Source: Arenibacter algicola
GTDB taxonomy: Bacteria; Bacteroidota; Bacteroidia; Flavobacteriales; Flavobacteriaceae
Length of the DNA stretch: 64,000 nt
Reading direction: 5' to 3'
Assembly (NCBI RefSeq): GCF_000733925.1
Contig: NZ_JPOO01000003.1
Location: 1,922,001 to 1,986,000, forward strand
Shown: positions 9,214-18,035 of the stretch, in pieces
Layout of the letters: each line of letters starts with the position of its first letter
Numbering within the stretch: the first letter of the stretch is position 1
Notes under the pieces: model-generated
Database searches by the model: none
Seen by the model: the letters and a program-made list of their open reading frames with translations, nothing else
What the model was told of the DNA's origin: nothing
Program-made: the position numbers and the translations under genes

Positions 9214-9896
9214 TGACTTAGATTCTAGAATATTGATTTCCAGTCCCTGTGGAGCTCCCCGGAACGTATAATAAAAATGGATTGCACACGGAACTTTCAA
9301 TGATAAATTGAATGATGCTCCGTCTTTAGGAAAATTTAGTTTTGTAGCTGAATCAAACGTTGATGGAGCCGATATGGGCTATATCGTCTTTGATCAAGGA
9401 ATTAAAGAAGAATTGAAAATCATAGGTTATTTTTATGACTGGAAACTCTACGATGAAGAGTGGATAAATTGAAGAATGTTGTACCTTTAAATACTGTATC
9501 TTATACCTTCGGCCACCACAGTATGGACACAATGTGGGCCTATAGCCAAGACAAAGTTTGGTTGTTCCTAAAGAATTCCATAGAAGAATAACAGATTGCT
9601 TCAAAATCCGGTTATGTTTACACTCGACGATTGTGCATTGATGCGAAACCACTTTTAAAAAAATAGGCAACTATTCACCCTTAGTTCAAAAGCTCCCCTT
9701 GTTCTGTACCAACACTAAAAGGAAACAACGCGACTTTGAGTAACGGTTGGTTAGCTGAGCGTTCTTTTTCTTTCGGTAAACTTGGGAATAATGTATTGTT
9801 AGTAACATTTTTGATAACTCTTTTGAGCAAGTCAGAAAAAACTTGTTGAATAAAAGTATTTTTATAAAAGATAAAATAATCTTTTACTATTTAATT
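9214..9896. other. Intergenic region with degraded coding remnant
   Basis: No intact gene is supported. An open stretch on the plus strand (about 9276-9471) reads as ordinary protein (for example GKFSFVAESNVDGADMGYIV and IIGYFYDWKLYDEEWIN). A second piece in another frame ends near 9591 with AYSQDKVWLFLKNSIEE. Together they look like fragments of a decayed gene. I do not recognise the family. Confidence 0.3.
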
Positions 9897-10346
9897 ATGT
9901 ACTGTTATGATTTTCATGTAGTGATGCAAGAAGTACCGGGAGAGATAAGCCTTTGTTTTACCATTTCCGGTTGTCCCCTCCGTTGTGAAGGATGCCACTC
10001 TCCCTTTTTATGGAAAGAAGGGAGCGGATCCAAAATATCGACTAGTGCCTATAAGGATATTCTCCATCGCTACTTTGGCTTTGCGTCATGCGTAGTTTTT
10101 ATGGGAGGCGAATGGCACAAGTACGAATTGATAAAAAAACTGAAATATGCACAAGAACAAGGTTATAAAACATGCCTCTATACCGGATACGAAGAAGTTG
10201 ATAGCAAAATTATAAAACATCTAACATGGATAAAAACAGGGAGATGGAATAGGAAGTTAGGAGGTCTGAACAGCAAAACCACCAATCAAGTATTCAGAGA
10301 GGTTAAAACAAATAAAATTCTCAATCATTTATTCATTTCAAACTAA
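9897..10346 (+). CDS. nrdG: Anaerobic ribonucleotide reductase activating protein NrdG
   Basis: This radical-SAM enzyme installs the glycyl radical on NrdD. The cluster motif CPLRCEGC (CxxxCxxC) sits near residue 31, inside ISLCFTISGCPLRC, followed by HSPFLW as in NrdG proteins. I chose ATG 9897 (MYCYDFHVVM), giving 149 residues, the normal NrdG length. A TTG 54 bases upstream would add a low-complexity hydrophobic tail not found in the family. The nrdD gene begins 45 bp downstream, so the two probably form an operon in G-D order. The reaction needs reduced flavodoxin or ferredoxin and works only without oxygen, which fits the nitrate-respiration setting. Confidence 0.9.
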   Translation: MYCYDFHVVMQEVPGEISLCFTISGCPLRCEGCHSPFLWKEGSGSKISTSAYKDILHRYFGFASCVVFMGGEWHKYELIKKLKYAQEQGYKTCLYTGYEEVDSKIIKHLTWIKTGRWNRKLGGLNSKTTNQVFREVKTNKILNHLFISN

Positions 10347-10391
10347 ATAACAGTATGATACGGCTTACAAATAAACAAATTGTAAAAAAAA

Positions 10392-12236
10392 ATGAAATTT
10401 ATAACCCATTATTTGAAATCAACTAATGCGGCAGATGGCTCCAAGGTAGATTCAAACGCTAATGTAACTTCAAAAAACATTGCGACCATGGAAGCCGAAC
10501 TGAATAAGGATATAAATATTCAAGTAAATAGGGCTTTGGTGAAACAAAAGATAGCATCCCTTTTCGGAGATGAACTGGCCGTGGAGTATACCCGACAAAT
10601 AGAATCACATGAAATTTATGTACACGATGAAACCTCGTTAAAACCTTATTGCGCCTCAATAAGTATGTATCCTTTTCTCTTGGATGGCCTTACCACATTG
10701 GGCGGTGAAAGTCGGGCCCCAAAACATTTGGAGAGTTATTGTGGGGAGTTTGTAAATCTGGTATTTGCGGTAAGTTCCCAGTTTGCTGGTGCTCTTGCCA
10801 CGGTAGAGTTTTTGCTATACTTTGACCATTTTGCCTCCAAAGATTATGGAGAAAACTATCTTTCAGAGCATGAAAAACTGATTGCTAACCATCTGCAGCA
10901 TGTGGTCTATGCAGTAAATCAACCTGCCGCTGCCCGTGGCTATCAATCCGTTTTTTGGAATATCTCTCTCTATGACGACGTTTACTTTGAAAGTATGTTT
11001 GGGAATTTTGTCTTTCCTGATATGACCAAACCGAAATGGGAAAGTGTAAAACGCATACAGGCTTTCTTTATGAAATGGTTCAACGAAGAACGAAAAAAGG
11101 CGGTACTGACTTTTCCAGTGGTCACTGCAGCGATGTTGGTAAAGGACGGCATTCCGGTTGATACGGATTTTACCGAAATGTGTGCACAGGAACTAAGTGA
11201 GGGTAATTCTTTTTTTATCTACCAATCCGAGAACGCCGATAGTCTGGCATCCTGTTGTCGTCTGCGCAACGAAATCAGCGATAATACCTTTAGTTACTCT
11301 TTGGGTGCAGGTGGCGTAGCCACAGGGTCTATAAATGTCATCACCCTAAACATGAACCGATTGGTACAACAGGATGCAAATATTGTGGAAGAGGTCAGAA
11401 AAGTACATAAATATCAGGTCGCTTTCAGACAGCTTATGGATGAATATGAAAATGCGGGAATGCTTCCGGTGCATCAATCAGGATTTATTTCTTTAGAGAA
11501 ACAATTCTTGACAATTGGAATAAATGGCATGGCGGAAGCTGCCGAAAGTCGTGGCATTGAGGTGGGCAATAACCCATCCTATAAAAATTTCGTCAATAAA
11601 TATCTGAAAGCAATCTATCAAGAGAACAGAGCGGCCAAACAAGAATACGGCTATATGTTCAACACAGAGTTCGTGCCAGCAGAAAATTTGGGTATTAAAA
11701 ATGCCAAATGGGACAGGGAGGATGGCCTATTCGTGCCAAGGGATTGTTACAACTCCTATTTCTATGTAGTAGAGGACGAGAATATTACTTCGTTAGATAA
11801 GATAATGCTACATGGCAAAGAAATCATCCAGTATCTGGATGGTGGTTCGGCCTTACATCTGAATCTAGAAGAGACCCCGAACAAAGATGGGTTCATAAAG
11901 CTCATACATGCCACGGCCAAGGCCGGGTGCAACTACTTTTGCTTTAATATACGAATTACCATCTGCAATGAATGTGAACATATTGATAAGCGCTCCCTAG
12001 ATGAATGTAGCAAGTGCAACTCGCAAAATGTAGACCATGCAACCCGGGTCATCGGCTATCTCAAACGGGTTTCCAATTTTAGCTCGGGCAGGCAAAAAGA
12101 ACATCGATTAAGACATTACCATTTGCAGCATAATGAACGCAATCCGGCAAATAAAAAGATGGAAGAAAAGGCAGAAAGATTGCAAGGACACCAAATTGCT
12201 GATTCTGTAAAAAATGAGAAAGTTCTTGAAATATGA
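10392..12236 (+). CDS. nrdD: Anaerobic (class III) ribonucleoside-triphosphate reductase NrdD
   Basis: This enzyme makes dNTPs from NTPs by glycyl-radical chemistry and is destroyed by oxygen. It is 614 residues long. The finger-loop and active-site region include SCCRLRNE. A C-terminal zinc site is formed by CNEC and CSKC, and the radical motif RVIGY places the radical glycine at about residue 555, followed by a 59-residue tail that is longer than usual and highly charged. No N-terminal ATP-cone (about 90 residues) is seen, since the protein starts almost directly with the reductase fold. Allosteric activity control through an ATP-cone is therefore probably absent. It lies behind nrdG. Its presence implies that the host replicates DNA under anoxia. 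Confidence 0.94.
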   Translation: MKFITHYLKSTNAADGSKVDSNANVTSKNIATMEAELNKDINIQVNRALVKQKIASLFGDELAVEYTRQIESHEIYVHDETSLKPYCASISMYPFLLDGLTTLGGESRAPKHLESYCGEFVNLVFAVSSQFAGALATVEFLLYFDHFASKDYGENYLSEHEKLIANHLQHVVYAVNQPAAARGYQSVFWNISLYDDVYFESMFGNFVFPDMTKPKWESVKRIQAFFMKWFNEERKKAVLTFPVVTAAMLVKDGIPVDTDFTEMCAQELSEGNSFFIYQSENADSLASCCRLRNEISDNTFSYSLGAGGVATGSINVITLNMNRLVQQDANIVEEVRKVHKYQVAFRQLMDEYENAGMLPVHQSGFISLEKQFLTIGINGMAEAAESRGIEVGNNPSYKNFVNKYLKAIYQENRAAKQEYGYMFNTEFVPAENLGIKNAKWDREDGLFVPRDCYNSYFYVVEDENITSLDKIMLHGKEIIQYLDGGSALHLNLEETPNKDGFIKLIHATAKAGCNYFCFNIRITICNECEHIDKRSLDECSKCNSQNVDHATRVIGYLKRVSNFSSGRQKEHRLRHYHLQHNERNPANKKMEEKAERLQGHQIADSVKNEKVLEI

Positions 12237-12252
12237 TGATTATCATCATATT
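12230..12252. promoter_or_regulatory. 23-bp palindrome overlapping the nrdD stop codon
   Basis: The arms AATATGATGAT and ATCATCATATT are perfect over 11 bp around a single central T. The TGA stop of nrdD lies inside the left arm. It contains TGAT and ATCA words resembling FNR-family half-sites, but the symmetry axis does not match the TGAT-N4-ATCA spacing. Operator and weak hairpin are both possible. Confidence 0.4.
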
Positions 12253-12719
12253 AAATCCCAGGCACATGATTTAATCTTGTCGAAAATTGTTTGAAATAAC
12301 GAATGATGGCAGTTTCATGGGAAATGGGCAACGTATAAGCATAAAATCCATTTGCCAATAAAAAGCCTTTTAGCCTGCAAGCCATGATTCGTTATTTCAA
12401 AAAAGACATTAATAAGTAAAGGTATAATTACTAAATTCTAAATAAAACTGGACGATATTTACCTAGAAATTATTTTGGTTAGTAGTAAATCGTTCCTCGT
12501 TGAAAGACCCTCCGATGAAGAATCGGGGCCAAAAGACCGTTTGTTCCAATACAGAGTTGATAATCATCTCAAATATATTTTGAAATATTGACGTAATAGA
12601 CCTATAATACGATTTGATCAACTGAGAATAAATAAGGTTATTTTACTAAGAAAACTCCCCTTTTAATTCATGCCAAGAAAAGAATTGGTTATATTTAGTT
12701 AGCAGTAACGTCATCTATA
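12237..12719. other. Intergenic region between nrdD and moeA
   Basis: No gene is seen in these 483 bases. The region contains the palindrome at the nrdD stop and a long imperfect inverted repeat at 12290-12401 (listed separately). Otherwise it is AT-rich sequence leading to moeA. Confidence 0.5.
12290..12401. repeat. 112-bp element bounded by 21-bp inverted repeats
   Basis: The left end TTTGAAATAACGAATGATGG plus C (12290-12310) and the right end (12381-12401) are inverted copies with one mismatch in 21. The 70-bp interior contains further short pairings (TGGGCAA against TTTGCCAA). No open frame is present. The shape fits a MITE-like remnant or a structured RNA. No second copy was noticed in this window. 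Confidence 0.5.
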
Positions 12720-13898
12720 ATGATTCCCGTAAAAGAGGCCATTGAAGTCATAGACAAAAATATAATACCACTTGAGGAAAAGGAAAAAATAAATGTCCAA
12801 TTCTCTAATGGCCATGTATTGTTCCAGGATGTTTCTTCCCCCATAAATATGCCGCCGTTTCGGCAATCGGCCATGGATGGCTATGCACTTTTACTACAGA
12901 ATGACGTTACTTATACGATTATTGATGAAGTCAAGGCAGGGGATAATCACAACCCAGTTCTAAAGCCTGGTGAAGCTGTACGGATATTTACCGGAGCAGC
13001 TGTTCCAAATTCTGCCAATGCTGTCATCATGCAGGAAAGCGTTATCGTTGAGAATAATAGATTAATACTTCAAAAACCTGTGGTTTTTGGAGAAAATATT
13101 CGCCCGTTAGGTGAACAGGTAAAAAAAGGGGGCGTTGCTTTAAGGAAGGGAACTAAGATATCTCCTGCCGCCGTTGGGTATTTGACCTCTTTGGGTATAA
13201 CGGAGGTAGTAGTTTTTAAAGGACCCTCAATTGCTATTGTGGTCACCGGAAGCGAACTCGTTGAAGCAGGGCATGCACTGACCTATGGAAAAATTTATGA
13301 AAGTAATTCCGGGATGCTCCTAAGTGCCTTGAATAGTATTGGGCATACCGATGTAATTATCCATAAGGTAAGCGATGATTATGCCCAAACATATTCCGTT
13401 TTGGAAAAGGTGATCGCCCAACATGATGTCATACTAATAACGGGAGGCATTTCAGTAGGTGACTATGATGTAGTGGGCAAAGTACTTCAGGGATTATCCG
13501 TGGAACAACTCTTTTATAAGATAAAGCAAAAACCTGGGAAACCATTCTTCTTTGGTAAAAAGAACAAGACCATTGTCTTTGGGCTACCGGGGAATCCAGC
13601 GGCCGTATTGAGCTGTTTTTATATTTATATATACCCTGCACTACAAAAGATAAGCGGGGATATTGGTTTTAAATTACCTAGAATAACAGTAAAATCAGGT
13701 TCCAATTTTATAAAAAAAGGTGATAATGCCCAGTTTTTAAAGGCAATACTGAAAGATGGCGAAGCAACTATTTTGAAAGGCCAGAGTTCTGCCATGCTAC
13801 AGACTTTTGCATTGGCAAATGCGATGGTCTATATGCCTGAAGAACAAAAGGAAATTTCAATGGGAGATTTGGTCGAAGTTATTCGACTACCCATTTGA
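12720..13898 (+). CDS. moeA: Molybdopterin molybdotransferase MoeA
   Basis: MoeA inserts molybdate into adenylylated molybdopterin, the last common step of Moco synthesis. The 392-residue length is normal. Hallmarks are MPPFRQSAMDGYA near residue 43, RIFTGAAVPNSANAVIMQE near residue 87, the MoCF-biosynthesis core VVTGSELVEAG and TGGISVGDYD, and GLPGNPAAVLSCF in the C-terminal half. It is followed on the same strand by the moaC-moaB fusion. Both nitrate reductases and the xanthine-oxidase-type enzyme near the right end of the window need its product. Identification is very secure. Confidence 0.95.
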   Translation: MIPVKEAIEVIDKNIIPLEEKEKINVQFSNGHVLFQDVSSPINMPPFRQSAMDGYALLLQNDVTYTIIDEVKAGDNHNPVLKPGEAVRIFTGAAVPNSANAVIMQESVIVENNRLILQKPVVFGENIRPLGEQVKKGGVALRKGTKISPAAVGYLTSLGITEVVVFKGPSIAIVVTGSELVEAGHALTYGKIYESNSGMLLSALNSIGHTDVIIHKVSDDYAQTYSVLEKVIAQHDVILITGGISVGDYDVVGKVLQGLSVEQLFYKIKQKPGKPFFFGKKNKTIVFGLPGNPAAVLSCFYIYIYPALQKISGDIGFKLPRITVKSGSNFIKKGDNAQFLKAILKDGEATILKGQSSAMLQTFALANAMVYMPEEQKEISMGDLVEVIRLPI

Positions 13899-14064
13899 AT
13901 CAAAAAAATATACTCTATGGATGGAGAATCCATTGGTTTGGATGCGCACTGAAATTACAGTTTTTAAAAGTTGAAGGCCAACAGTCGATATTTGGAACGA
14001 TCCACCTATTGCTTTTGGAAAGTAAATTTCCAATGATGCCACGCATCATTAAATAATTAATACC

Positions 14065-14976
14065 ATGATGGATATTACCTTTAAAACCCAGACTCTCAGA
14101 ACTGCCACTGCGCAAGCAATAGTTAGGGTAAGTGTGCCCGAAACCATTAATGCCATTCAAAACAAAACCGTTCCTAAAGGTGATGTTTTTGCCATGAGCA
14201 AAGCTGCGGGCTTGTTAGGAATAAAAAGAACGCCGGATTTACTGCCGGATTGCCATCCCCTTCCCATTGAATACGCCGATATAGAATACAGTATAAACGG
14301 AATGGAAATTACCATTCTATGTACCGTCAAGACCATTTATAAGACTGGTGTTGAGGTGGAAGCAATGCACGGGGCAAGTGTGGTTGCATTGAATATGTAC
14401 GATATGTTAAAGCCTATTGATAAAGGGATAGAAATCCATCATCTTAAACTTCTATTAAAAAAAGGGGGCAGATCGTACTTTAAAAACCGGCATGGTAAAG
14501 ATCTAAAGGCCGCGGTTATTGTATGTTCGGATTCTGTGTCGGCAGGCAGAAAAGAGGATAAGGCAGGAAAAGCAGTGGTTAAAAAGCTCGAAGAGTGCGA
14601 TGTTGCCATTTTGGATTATATCATTATTCCCGATGAAAAGGAACTCATTCAGGAAAAGGCCAAAGCCTATCAAGTACAGGGAATAGATGTTATTATTTTT
14701 ACGGGGGGTACAGGTCTCTCCAAAAGAGACTTAACACCCGAAGCATTGATACCTATTCTAGATAGAAGGATTCCGGGTATTGAGGAGGCCATTCGCAACT
14801 ATGGGCAAGATAGGACACCCTATTCCATGCTATCCAGAAGTGTAGCGGGCACCATTAAAAATAGTTTGGTCTTGGCATTGCCGGGTTCAACCAATGGTGC
14901 AAAGGAATCAATGGACTCTATTTTTCCTTCGGTGTTACATATTTTTGGTATGTTGAAAGGGGAGAGTCACGACTGA
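14065..14976 (+). CDS. moaCB: Fused MoaC-MoaB: cyclic pyranopterin monophosphate synthase plus MogA/MoaB domain
   Basis: Two Moco enzymes are joined in 303 residues. Residues 1-150 are MoaC, which makes cyclic pyranopterin monophosphate, with KGDVFAMSKAAGLLG, LLPDCHPLPIEY and KTGVEVEAMHGASVVALNMYDM. Residues 155-300 are a MoaB/MogA molybdopterin adenylyltransferase domain with AAVIVCSDSVSAG, FTGGTGLSKRDLTPEA and LALPGSTNGAKES. The fusion couples an early and a late step of one pathway and is known from other Bacteroidota. It lies 166 bp behind moeA. The partner moaA sits on the opposite strand at 17047-18033; moaD and moaE are not in the window. Confidence 0.95.
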   Translation: MMDITFKTQTLRTATAQAIVRVSVPETINAIQNKTVPKGDVFAMSKAAGLLGIKRTPDLLPDCHPLPIEYADIEYSINGMEITILCTVKTIYKTGVEVEAMHGASVVALNMYDMLKPIDKGIEIHHLKLLLKKGGRSYFKNRHGKDLKAAVIVCSDSVSAGRKEDKAGKAVVKKLEECDVAILDYIIIPDEKELIQEKAKAYQVQGIDVIIFTGGTGLSKRDLTPEALIPILDRRIPGIEEAIRNYGQDRTPYSMLSRSVAGTIKNSLVLALPGSTNGAKESMDSIFPSVLHIFGMLKGESHD

Positions 14977-14993
14977 ACTTTAATAAAGAAACG

Positions 14994-15380
14994 ATGATAG
15001 CAACCAATTTCGATGAAAAGTATTTTATGTATGAAAACATGGCAATTTGGGAAATTAACTCTATGGAGGATTTCTTCAGCAGCCATACTATGATGTTGGA
15101 AATCTTTGAAAATGAATATGGATTTCCATATTCAAAAGAAACCGCCAAGGGAATTAGTTTATTAGACTCAGGTTTTGCAATTGTTGAAAAACTATTGGAT
15201 TGTTTTAGGGATAAACATTTTCTTGTTTTCTCTGCTAATGATGAAAACCATACCGTTCTCAGAGGTTTGCAGGATAAAAAGGTAATCAATTTCGGAATGG
15301 ATATTTATGTCCTTAACCCAAAACGGATCTATGTTTTGGAAATGGACAAGACCAAAGACCTACAGAAGTATGATACGTAA
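14994..15380 (+). CDS. Hypothetical protein following moaCB
   Basis: This is a 128-residue soluble protein starting 17 bp after the MoaCB stop, so it is probably co-transcribed. I do not recognise a family. It has no signal peptide, no membrane segment and no metal motif. A single cysteine lies in KLLDCFRDKHFLVFSAND. The composition is acidic in the N-terminal half (YENMAIWEINSMEDFFSS) and beta-rich at the end (VINFGMDIYVLNPKRIYVLEM). The position between Moco genes hints at an accessory role but nothing in the sequence proves it. Confidence 0.65.
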   Translation: MIATNFDEKYFMYENMAIWEINSMEDFFSSHTMMLEIFENEYGFPYSKETAKGISLLDSGFAIVEKLLDCFRDKHFLVFSANDENHTVLRGLQDKKVINFGMDIYVLNPKRIYVLEMDKTKDLQKYDT

Positions 15381-15400
15381 GAAATTTATTGTCAATCCAT

Positions 15401-15853
15401 ATGACAGACCGTTCGCTAGTCAAAAATAATTTGCGTTACCATAAAATAATTATGGTTTTTGTGGTGCTCATCTATATTTGGGTGCAATACGAATTCAGTT
15501 CAGGAAATTGGACTTATAACGATGGTACTCCCAAGATTGTTGGGGAACAGGTGAATGGGCGGGACGAAGGGACTTGGACCTGGTATTATGAAAACGGGAA
15601 AATGCAGATGCAGGGAACCTTTCATAAAGGGAAACGCAACGGGTCATGGATAATTTGGGATAGCAAAGAAAATAAAATCAGTGAAAGTTCATATGAGAAT
15701 GATAAGTTAAACGGAAAGTTCACGCATTGGTATCCAAACGGTAAAATGAAAAGTAATGGATATTATAGGGACGATAGACTTATCGGAAATGTCACATATT
15801 ACAATGATGATGGCAGCATAAGGGAAATAAAAAATTACTCCGGGGACGAGTAA
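15401..15853 (+). CDS. Membrane-anchored MORN-like repeat protein
   Basis: This 150-residue protein has one N-terminal hydrophobic helix (IIMVFVVLIYIWVQYEF) followed by about five copies of a roughly 23-residue MORN-variant repeat, as in EGTWTWYYENGKMQMQGTF, NGSWIIWDSKENKISESSY and NGKFTHWYPNGKMKSNGYY. Such repeats form extended beta surfaces and are common in Bacteroidota envelope proteins. ATG 15401 was chosen over an upstream TTG because it gives a short cytoplasmic leader before the anchor. It follows the hypothetical protein by 20 bp and ends 9 bp from a convergent gene. Function unknown. Confidence 0.75.
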   Translation: MTDRSLVKNNLRYHKIIMVFVVLIYIWVQYEFSSGNWTYNDGTPKIVGEQVNGRDEGTWTWYYENGKMQMQGTFHKGKRNGSWIIWDSKENKISESSYENDKLNGKFTHWYPNGKMKSNGYYRDDRLIGNVTYYNDDGSIREIKNYSGDE

Positions 15854-15862
15854 CCAAATTGA

Positions 15863-16321
15863 TTACTCTGGCAGTTCAAATTCTGTTTCCCATTCTTTTC
15901 CCGAATCGATAGACTTTAGTTTTACGTTCAGAAAAGAATGATCGCCACGCCTTAAATGCTGTCGGCCAATAATCCTGCTTTCCCCATTGGGAGCATCCTT
16001 CGGGTTGATGATATCTCCAATCCGCGGCATAAAGGGATAGAGTATGGTGAGCTTTTCGTCTTCGGTAGAAACCAGTTCGGATGCAATTTCAAAAAGGATT
16101 TCCTCAAACTTTTCGGCAAGAATTTCGTCATTGATTTCCTTTTTGGCGCGCTCCGAAATATCGGAAGTCCAGTCGGAAAATTTAACAGTTGTTTTTTCTT
16201 TTAGTATTTCCCTGATATAAACGGGAAAAGGCGAACGGATATGCCCGCTGTCGTTGAACCAGTAATTAAATGCCGTTTCAATCATTCCACTATCAGTTAT
16301 TGGCTTGGTTTTATTATTCAT
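15863..16321 (-). CDS. Hypothetical acidic protein
   Basis: This 152-residue soluble protein is not recognised. It is acidic, with a helix-rich centre (ERAKKEINDEILAEKFEEIL) and a C-terminal part with beta character (HSFLNVKLKSIDSGKEWETEF). It has no cysteines, signal or membrane segment. It lies 94 bp downstream of the cytochrome b gene on the same strand and may be the last gene of the hemerythrin-moaA-cytochrome b unit. Confidence 0.6.
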   Translation of the reverse strand: MNNKTKPITDSGMIETAFNYWFNDSGHIRSPFPVYIREILKEKTTVKFSDWTSDISERAKKEINDEILAEKFEEILFEIASELVSTEDEKLTILYPFMPRIGDIINPKDAPNGESRIIGRQHLRRGDHSFLNVKLKSIDSGKEWETEFELPE

Positions 16322-16415
16322 TTTTTAAATTGTATTAAAAAACTGGGGCAACCCAGTGCAATAAACGCCGGATACTTTATGATGGGGTAATTTGTTCCTA
16401 TTTTTTATAATGTTT

Positions 16416-17003
16416 TTATGTTTTCAATTTCTCGTTATTTGAGCCACTTATTATCCTCGAAATTATTCCTTTTTGATCTGTGAATTCAGCTATTAGGACA
16501 CCCGCCAAATGAATTACAATAAATGCTGTTAAATAGTAAATGCCAAGTATATGGATTTCTTCCATTGGCTTTTTTAACCCTTTGGGCCCTATTTCTATTA
16601 TAAGTCCTGTCGTCAGTGAAGCAATAACGCATAAATAAAAAATGATATACGTCCACTTTTGAAATTTCACCTTTGCCGATAAACCTTTGCCTAGTGGATT
16701 TTGAAACTTCATATGTCCAAATGGGGGAAGCATAAAACGAATACTAAATAATCCGACCAGCATATAACCAATATAAATATGCCAATTCCACATAGGTTGT
16801 CTTATCCTTTTTGCTAAGTCTATGAGTTCTTCTTGAGATAAGGATTGGCCGGTACCATTAAGATAATCCTGAATGATAGCTGCTACATTATACTTGTTCA
16901 TCCACGTTAATCGCAAAAATATAGTAATTAATAACAGTAGGAATGAAATAGCTATTGCCCAATGAATTATTCGATAGACTTTGGGATACTCCTTCTTCTC
17001 CAT
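16416..17003 (-). CDS. Cytochrome b561-like four-helix membrane protein
   Basis: This 195-residue protein has four membrane helices and histidines placed as in the Ni-Fe hydrogenase cytochrome b / cytochrome b561 superfamily: RIIHW at residue 14, WNWHIYIGYMLVG, EEIHILGIYYL and IVIHLAGVL. Two b hemes are expected. It lies 43 bp downstream of moaA in a unit headed by a hemerythrin gene, so it may move electrons between quinones and a periplasmic or membrane partner during nitrate respiration. The fold call is good; the electron donor and acceptor are unknown. Confidence 0.8.
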   Translation of the reverse strand: MEKKEYPKVYRIIHWAIAISFLLLLITIFLRLTWMNKYNVAAIIQDYLNGTGQSLSQEELIDLAKRIRQPMWNWHIYIGYMLVGLFSIRFMLPPFGHMKFQNPLGKGLSAKVKFQKWTYIIFYLCVIASLTTGLIIEIGPKGLKKPMEEIHILGIYYLTAFIVIHLAGVLIAEFTDQKGIISRIISGSNNEKLKT

Positions 17004-17046
17004 AACATACTTTTTTTCAATGATGTACCACGCAAAATAAAAACAA

Positions 17047-18033
17047 TCAACCCCCGATGGATACCATACTTCTATTTTTTTGAAAGCGGGAAGGGTCGGA
17101 AAAGTCCTCGAACGAATTCATTCCGCCCCGAATCCTTTTTTTATTCCAAATGGATTCCAATATCAGAGGAACAATGTCTTCCCCGTTTCTCATTGCCGAA
17201 AGCAGGTCTGTTTCAGTTCCAGAGAAAAGGCAATTTTTTATTTTTCCGTCAGCCGTGAGACGCATTCGGTTGCAAGTGTCACAGAAAGGATTTGTAACGG
17301 AGCTGATGATGGCAAAAGTCCCCATATGGTTCTTCACCGAATAATTTTTGGCGGTATCGTTCACTGCATCCTTCAATTTTATGACATCATCTCCATACTG
17401 TTTTTCAATTTTCGTAATAATTTCCTTAAAGGAAACACCTTTGCTCCAGTCCCATTTATTCCCTAAGAAGGGCATAAATTCGATAAAGCGCAGGTGTACA
17501 TTTTTATCACGGGTCCATGCTACGAAATCGCAGATTTCATCGTCATTTACACCTTTTATAACTACCGCATTAATTTTGACATGAAAGTTTTCCTTCAACA
17601 ACAAATTGATATTCGAGGTTACCTTATCAAAATAATTCCTCCTACTAATGGAATTGAACCTTTCCTTTTTAAGCGAATCCAAGCTCACGTTGATGGACTT
17701 TATACCACTGGATTTAAAGGTACAAAGGCAATCATCTATCAAAATTCCGTTTGTAGTAATTGCAAGCTCAACGGGGAGAAGGGCGAGGTCAGCTATAATT
17801 TTTTTTGCATCTTTCCTGACCAAAGGTTCTCCGCCCGTCAGGCGGATTTTCTTTACACCGAGCGAAACAAAAACTTTCGCCATCTCGATTACCTCTTCGG
17901 CCGACATAAATTCTGAACGTGGGCGAAGAAGAATTCCTTCTTCGGGCATACAATAAAAACATCGAAGGTTGCATCGCTCCGTTAATGAAATACGAAGGTA
18001 ATCGTGAACCCGGTTGAACTGGTCAATTATCAT
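17047..18033 (-). CDS. moaA: GTP 3',8-cyclase MoaA
   Basis: MoaA is the radical-SAM enzyme that starts Moco synthesis from GTP. The N-terminal cluster motif CNLRCFYCMPEEG (residues 21-33) and the second cluster motif CDTCNRMRLTADGKIKNC are both intact. The protein ends in the conserved double glycine (VSIGG) needed for activity. At 328 residues it has the usual length. It starts 2 bp after the hemerythrin gene stop, so the two are translationally close, and a cytochrome b gene follows. Sharing a transcript with nitrate-related genes would match Moco supply to the demand of NarG and NapA. Very secure. Confidence 0.96.
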   Translation of the reverse strand: MIIDQFNRVHDYLRISLTERCNLRCFYCMPEEGILLRPRSEFMSAEEVIEMAKVFVSLGVKKIRLTGGEPLVRKDAKKIIADLALLPVELAITTNGILIDDCLCTFKSSGIKSINVSLDSLKKERFNSISRRNYFDKVTSNINLLLKENFHVKINAVVIKGVNDDEICDFVAWTRDKNVHLRFIEFMPFLGNKWDWSKGVSFKEIITKIEKQYGDDVIKLKDAVNDTAKNYSVKNHMGTFAIISSVTNPFCDTCNRMRLTADGKIKNCLFSGTETDLLSAMRNGEDIVPLILESIWNKKRIRGGMNSFEDFSDPSRFQKNRSMVSIGG

Positions 18034-18035
18034 AA

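Noticed and set aside
9353..9670. Minus-strand open frame of 105 codons in the norB-nrdG gap
   Set aside because: The plus strand here shows better protein-like composition in two broken frames; the minus frame has no recognisable domain and is probably chance.
10000..10400. A separate gene start for nrdG at TTG 9843
   Set aside because: It would add 18 hydrophobic/basic residues not seen in NrdG proteins; ATG 9897 gives the family length.
17080..17956. Several plus-strand open frames across moaA
   Set aside because: They are antisense to a complete MoaA with both cluster motifs and have no recognisable features.
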